Shown here one piece after another: positions 5,820 to 8,653 of a DNA stretch of 8,653 nucleotides. The notes below the pieces were generated by a model that worked only from the letters and a program-made list of their open reading frames with translations, made no database searches and had not been told where the DNA came from. The position numbers were made by a program, and so were the translations under genes. Source of the DNA: Saprospiraceae bacterium (GTDB taxonomy: Bacteria; Bacteroidota; Bacteroidia; Chitinophagales; Saprospiraceae); contig JADZBJ010000185.1 of NCBI GenBank assembly GCA_020852155.1, positions 1-8,653 on the forward strand, given 5' to 3'. Each line of letters begins with the position of its first letter. Positions within the stretch are counted from its first letter, which is position 1.

Positions 5820-7805
5820 CTACTCCCAGGCTTGCGTTTTCGGAAGCGCGATGTAAAATGTCGCTCCTTCGCCGGGCAGGCTTTCAGCCCACAGGGCGCC
5901 ACCGTGATTTTGCACCACTTTTTTACAAATTGCCAAACCGATACCGGTGCCTTCGTATTCGCTGCGACTATGCAACTTTTTAAATGGCGAAAAGATGGTT
6001 TCGGCATACTGTGGCTCAAAACCGATACCATTATCCCGAATGCTGATCAAGACGTATTCCTGACGCTCGTCCAGTAAACTGTTTTGCATCTGACGAGCAT
6101 CCATCAGCGAACTACGAACCTCAATTTCGGGGGCAATGTCGCTTTTTGAAAACTTCAGCGCATTCAGCAAAATATTCTGAAACAGTTGCTGCAATTGCGT
6201 TGGTATGCCCTCGATGACGGGCATTTCTCCGACATGAATCTGTGCTGATTTTTCATGAATTTTCAAGTCAACGTCAAGCATTACTTCTGTCAGAATTTTG
6301 CCCAGATCAACCTGGACAAAAAGGTCTTTCGTGCGTTTGGTGCGCGAGAGCGTCAATAAATTATCTATCAACAGGCGCATTCGCCCGGTAGCATCCATCA
6401 TGCGGTCGAGGTACATCTGACAATCCTCGTCAAAGTTCGCACCGCAGCGCGTCTTTAGTCGTTCGCCAAATGCCGTGACTTTGCGCAAAGGTTCCTGAAG
6501 GTCGTGAGAAGCCACATAGGAAAACTGCTCTGTTTCTTCGTAGGCGCGTTTGATTTCGCTGATTTTCTTTTCCAGGTTATGCTGGATGTTTTTCATATCG
6601 GTTACATCGGCTGAATAGCCAATCGCCTTGACCGGATTACCCTGTGCATCACGCGCTATAACACGTGTACTGGAAATGAAATATCGCACATTGCCTTCAA
6701 ACGTACGTAGCCTGAATTCCTGCACATCAATATCTTCATTCGCCGTCATCTGCCTGACCGAATGAGTTTCTCGTTCTTTCATTTCCACCTTGTCTTCGGG
6801 TTGTATATGCTGATAAAAACGATCAATAGGCATCCAGTCCTGAACATGTGCAGTGTATGGGTATTCCAGCAAATTCCAGAAATTTTCAGACCATTTCACC
6901 AGCCCTTCGGACATATCCCACTCCCAGGTACCGAATTGCAATAATTGCTCTGCATCACTTAATTGAATGGTGGATTTTCGCAGTTTTTCGCGCGTTTGGT
7001 ACTCTTCTGTAATATCCCAGACAACCCCCAACAGTTTGTGTATATGCTGATCTTCAGCGCGCATGGGTTTTACATAAATCCTTAAACGTTTGATTACCCC
7101 TGTATGGGTTTGCATGTTCACCTCTTCGGAAAAAGCCTCGCCGGAGTGAATGCATTGTTTTACCCGTTGAATTACTTTTTCATCATCGCCATCGAGCAAT
7201 AATTTCAGGAAATCTCTCGGATCAAAATCGGTTCGGTCAGCGCCTTGGAGCAGGTCGGCAATATCATAGATGCCGTCTGTCAGGTAATGGTGGCGTGTAT
7301 CCAGGTTGTACTCCCATTTACCAAACTGGAAATGTTCTTCGGCGAGTTTCACCATCTGCTCTAATCGCCCTCGCTGGCGATCAATACCCATGCGAGAAGA
7401 AATATCTTCCGCGATGGCCAGATAACTAACGGGCGCATGATTGGCATCGCGTCGAAAAGCGGTAAAACTCACCCGCAATTGCATCCATTGTCCAGAGGCA
7501 TCACGGATATTTAAAACCGTATTGACAAACTCTTCTGAACCGAGTGACTGCAGTTTTTGCAGCAGTTCGTCTTGGGCCTGTTTTTCCATATTGTCCAGGA
7601 AAAACCGCAATGGCGATGCAAGTTCCGATGCTGAATAGCCAAACAGTGATACCACCCTTGGGTTGGCATACAACAGCCTGAAACTGGCCGATTCCATGAT
7701 GGCCGCCAGCAAGGGTGAGTGCTCGAACGCTGCCTGGAAAAACGCCAGTCCCGGGTTTTCAGCGGCCCATTCGGGCGATACGATATGATGTGCTGTTGAC
7801 GCCAT
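5820..7805 (-). CDS. Soluble triple-PAS sensor histidine kinase with phytochrome-type kinase core
   Basis: This 661-residue protein has no membrane segment. There are three PAS/PAC units at about 20-140, 155-270 and 285-405; the second and third begin alike (QFGKWEYNLD, QFGTWEWDMS). A short coiled linker (405-428) precedes the kinase. The H-box is SHDLQEPLRK with H434, the N-box is at N548 (NILLNALKFSK), the G1 box at D591-G595, the F-box FSPFKKLH at 605-612, and the G2 box GTGIGL at 619-624. All catalytic elements are intact. This H-box and F-box type is that of bacteriophytochrome-like kinases, but no GAF/PHY chromophore module is present, so light sensing is not supported. PAS ligands cannot be predicted. 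It begins 8 bp after the stop of the LTA-synthase-like gene and is probably cotranscribed with it. It converges on the winged-helix regulator with a 43-bp gap. No response regulator is in this operon. Confidence 0.93.
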   Translation of the reverse strand: MASTAHHIVSPEWAAENPGLAFFQAAFEHSPLLAAIMESASFRLLYANPRVVSLFGYSASELASPLRFFLDNMEKQAQDELLQKLQSLGSEEFVNTVLNIRDASGQWMQLRVSFTAFRRDANHAPVSYLAIAEDISSRMGIDRQRGRLEQMVKLAEEHFQFGKWEYNLDTRHHYLTDGIYDIADLLQGADRTDFDPRDFLKLLLDGDDEKVIQRVKQCIHSGEAFSEEVNMQTHTGVIKRLRIYVKPMRAEDQHIHKLLGVVWDITEEYQTREKLRKSTIQLSDAEQLLQFGTWEWDMSEGLVKWSENFWNLLEYPYTAHVQDWMPIDRFYQHIQPEDKVEMKERETHSVRQMTANEDIDVQEFRLRTFEGNVRYFISSTRVIARDAQGNPVKAIGYSADVTDMKNIQHNLEKKISEIKRAYEETEQFSYVASHDLQEPLRKVTAFGERLKTRCGANFDEDCQMYLDRMMDATGRMRLLIDNLLTLSRTKRTKDLFVQVDLGKILTEVMLDVDLKIHEKSAQIHVGEMPVIEGIPTQLQQLFQNILLNALKFSKSDIAPEIEVRSSLMDARQMQNSLLDERQEYVLISIRDNGIGFEPQYAETIFSPFKKLHSRSEYEGTGIGLAICKKVVQNHGGALWAESLPGEGATFYIALPKTQAWE

Positions 7806-7813
7806 GGTAATTC

Positions 7814-8653
7814 TTAACGGGATAAAAAATCAGTGTACAGCATTTGCAAATAGGCTTGCGCATTTTGTTGTGCCATTAGGCTCGAATTGCCCGACCAGAC
7901 ATGCCATTCGCGGGTTGAAAAAGGCAAAAATGCCTCGCCATCATTCGTCACCCACCCCAGGCCGTTTTCATTGGTGTAATATCCAAAACCGCTGTTATCC
8001 GACCATTGCGTCAGGTCGCGGCTCCAGGGGAAATGCTCTTTCAACCGGGAAGCAGGATAGCCCATCAATCCGCCCAAAACAGTCGCGGGAATATCATGAT
8101 GTCCGCAAACGGCTTTTACACGATGGCCGGGCAAGTCCGATTTTAAAGGTTTGCCGATCATCAGCAAAGGCACCTGACGAGAGCGCGGATGATCGAGCCC
8201 CATGCCGCCCGGCAACGAAGCGCCATGATCGGCCACCAGTACAAAAACCGTCCGGTCGTACCACGGCTGACGCCTGGCTTCTTCAAAAAAGGCCCCAATG
8301 GCCTTGTCGGCAAATGCCGCGCTGTTGAGGAATTTTTCGCGGTCGTTGTTGCCGTTCCACTGACTGCTGAAGGGCACATCATAAGGCGGATGCAGGCTAA
8401 GGGTAAGCGCCGTTGCGAGAAACGGCTGTTTCATTTCATTAATATTCAACAAGAAATGATGCAGCAGGCGTTCATCGTCCACGCCCCAGCGCTGCGTTTT
8501 TTCACTGCGCGAAAAATCACTTTCGGAGATGATTTTTTCAAAACGCTGACCGCGCAACCACGAGCCGATATTGGCAAAAGTCAATTCGCCGCCGTAGCAA
8601 AACAAGGTTGAATAATCGCCTTCCCGCGTTAGAATCCTGCTGACAGAATTCAG
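7814..8653 (-). CDS. LTA-synthase-family sulfatase, C-terminal part (5' end outside window)
   Basis: The frame is open from 8653 to the TAA at 7814-7816, giving 279 residues of the C-terminal catalytic domain. It begins mid-domain with a GDYSTLFCYGGELTFANIGSW segment typical of the LtaS-like phosphatase/sulfatase fold. Fragment residue H88 (LSLHPPYDVP) and D142-H143 (VADHGAS) match the family's conserved histidine and metal-binding DHG. HHDIPATVL (from about 185) is the usual later metal/fold motif. The N-terminal membrane segments and the catalytic threonine would be upstream and cannot be checked. Gram-positive members polymerise glycerol phosphate on the outer membrane face. In Bacteroidota the substrate is not established, and a phosphotransferase or hydrolase acting on envelope lipids or glycans is most likely. 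A TTG at 8603-8605 is internal, not a start. The triple-PAS kinase gene follows after 8 bp. Confidence 0.87.
   Translation of the reverse strand: MNSVSRILTREGDYSTLFCYGGELTFANIGSWLRGQRFEKIISESDFSRSEKTQRWGVDDERLLHHFLLNINEMKQPFLATALTLSLHPPYDVPFSSQWNGNNDREKFLNSAAFADKAIGAFFEEARRQPWYDRTVFVLVADHGASLPGGMGLDHPRSRQVPLLMIGKPLKSDLPGHRVKAVCGHHDIPATVLGGLMGYPASRLKEHFPWSRDLTQWSDNSGFGYYTNENGLGWVTNDGEAFLPFSTREWHVWSGNSSLMAQQNAQAYLQMLYTDFLSR

Noticed and set aside
5820..7805. A bacteriophytochrome light sensor
   Set aside because: The kinase core is phytochrome-like, but the N-terminal part is three PAS units without GAF/PHY domains or a chromophore-binding motif.
7804..8328. A 174-codon plus-strand frame
   Set aside because: It lies opposite the well-supported sulfatase coding region, has low-complexity basic composition and no recognisable domain.
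8603..8605. TTG as the start of the sulfatase-family protein
   Set aside because: The frame stays open to the window edge, and the residues before it (GDYST) continue the family motif, so the gene is truncated by the window.
1..8653. CRISPR array, tRNA or rRNA genes
   Set aside because: There are no regularly spaced direct repeats of CRISPR size, and no tRNA or rRNA signature was noticed by eye on either strand.

Overview
The window looks like chromosomal DNA from a Bacteroidota bacterium of moderate G+C, possibly in the Saprospiria. The evidence is the signalling style (Rcp1-like response regulators, soluble multi-PAS histidine kinases), a short-leader Asp-box lipoprotein, A/T-rich leaders mostly without Shine-Dalgarno sequences, and an LTA-synthase-type sulfatase. 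The class is an inference from style, not from a marker gene.

Layout. 1-98: an imperfect palindrome at the left edge. 173-529 (-): a stand-alone receiver-domain response regulator. 530-892: a divergent intergenic region with three CCGGG-centred repeats in front of that regulator. 893-1249 (+): a small YtxH-like membrane-anchored protein with a 29-residue internal duplication, followed by a convincing intrinsic terminator. 1394-1492: a second inverted repeat. 1499-3390 (-): a two-gene operon with a 4-bp start/stop overlap, encoding an Rcp1-like response regulator and a receiver-PAS-histidine kinase. 3417-3577: a 161-bp fold-back element (MITE-like) with near-perfect 20-bp terminal inverted repeats and a TAA flank on each side, 26 bp from the response-regulator start codon. 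3802-5776 (+): a two-gene unit of a secreted Asp-box beta-propeller lipoprotein and a transmembrane winged-helix regulator. 5820-8653 (-): a tight unit of an LTA-synthase-family sulfatase (its 5' part lies outside the window) followed 8 bp later by a soluble triple-PAS histidine kinase.

How the genes may work together. Five of the eight genes are signalling proteins. The 661-residue kinase has the phytochrome-type H-box (SHDLQEPLRK), the class that normally phosphorylates Rcp1-like regulators, and the Rcp1-like gene next door has no such kinase in its own operon, so a relay between the two operons is plausible. The most unusual unit is the propeller lipoprotein plus membrane-spanning regulator. 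The regulator has an extracytoplasmic domain with three cysteines and a C-terminal OmpR-type DNA-binding domain (ToxR/CadC logic in reversed order), and the propeller is a natural candidate for its envelope partner. These links are inferred from gene order and domains and have not been demonstrated.
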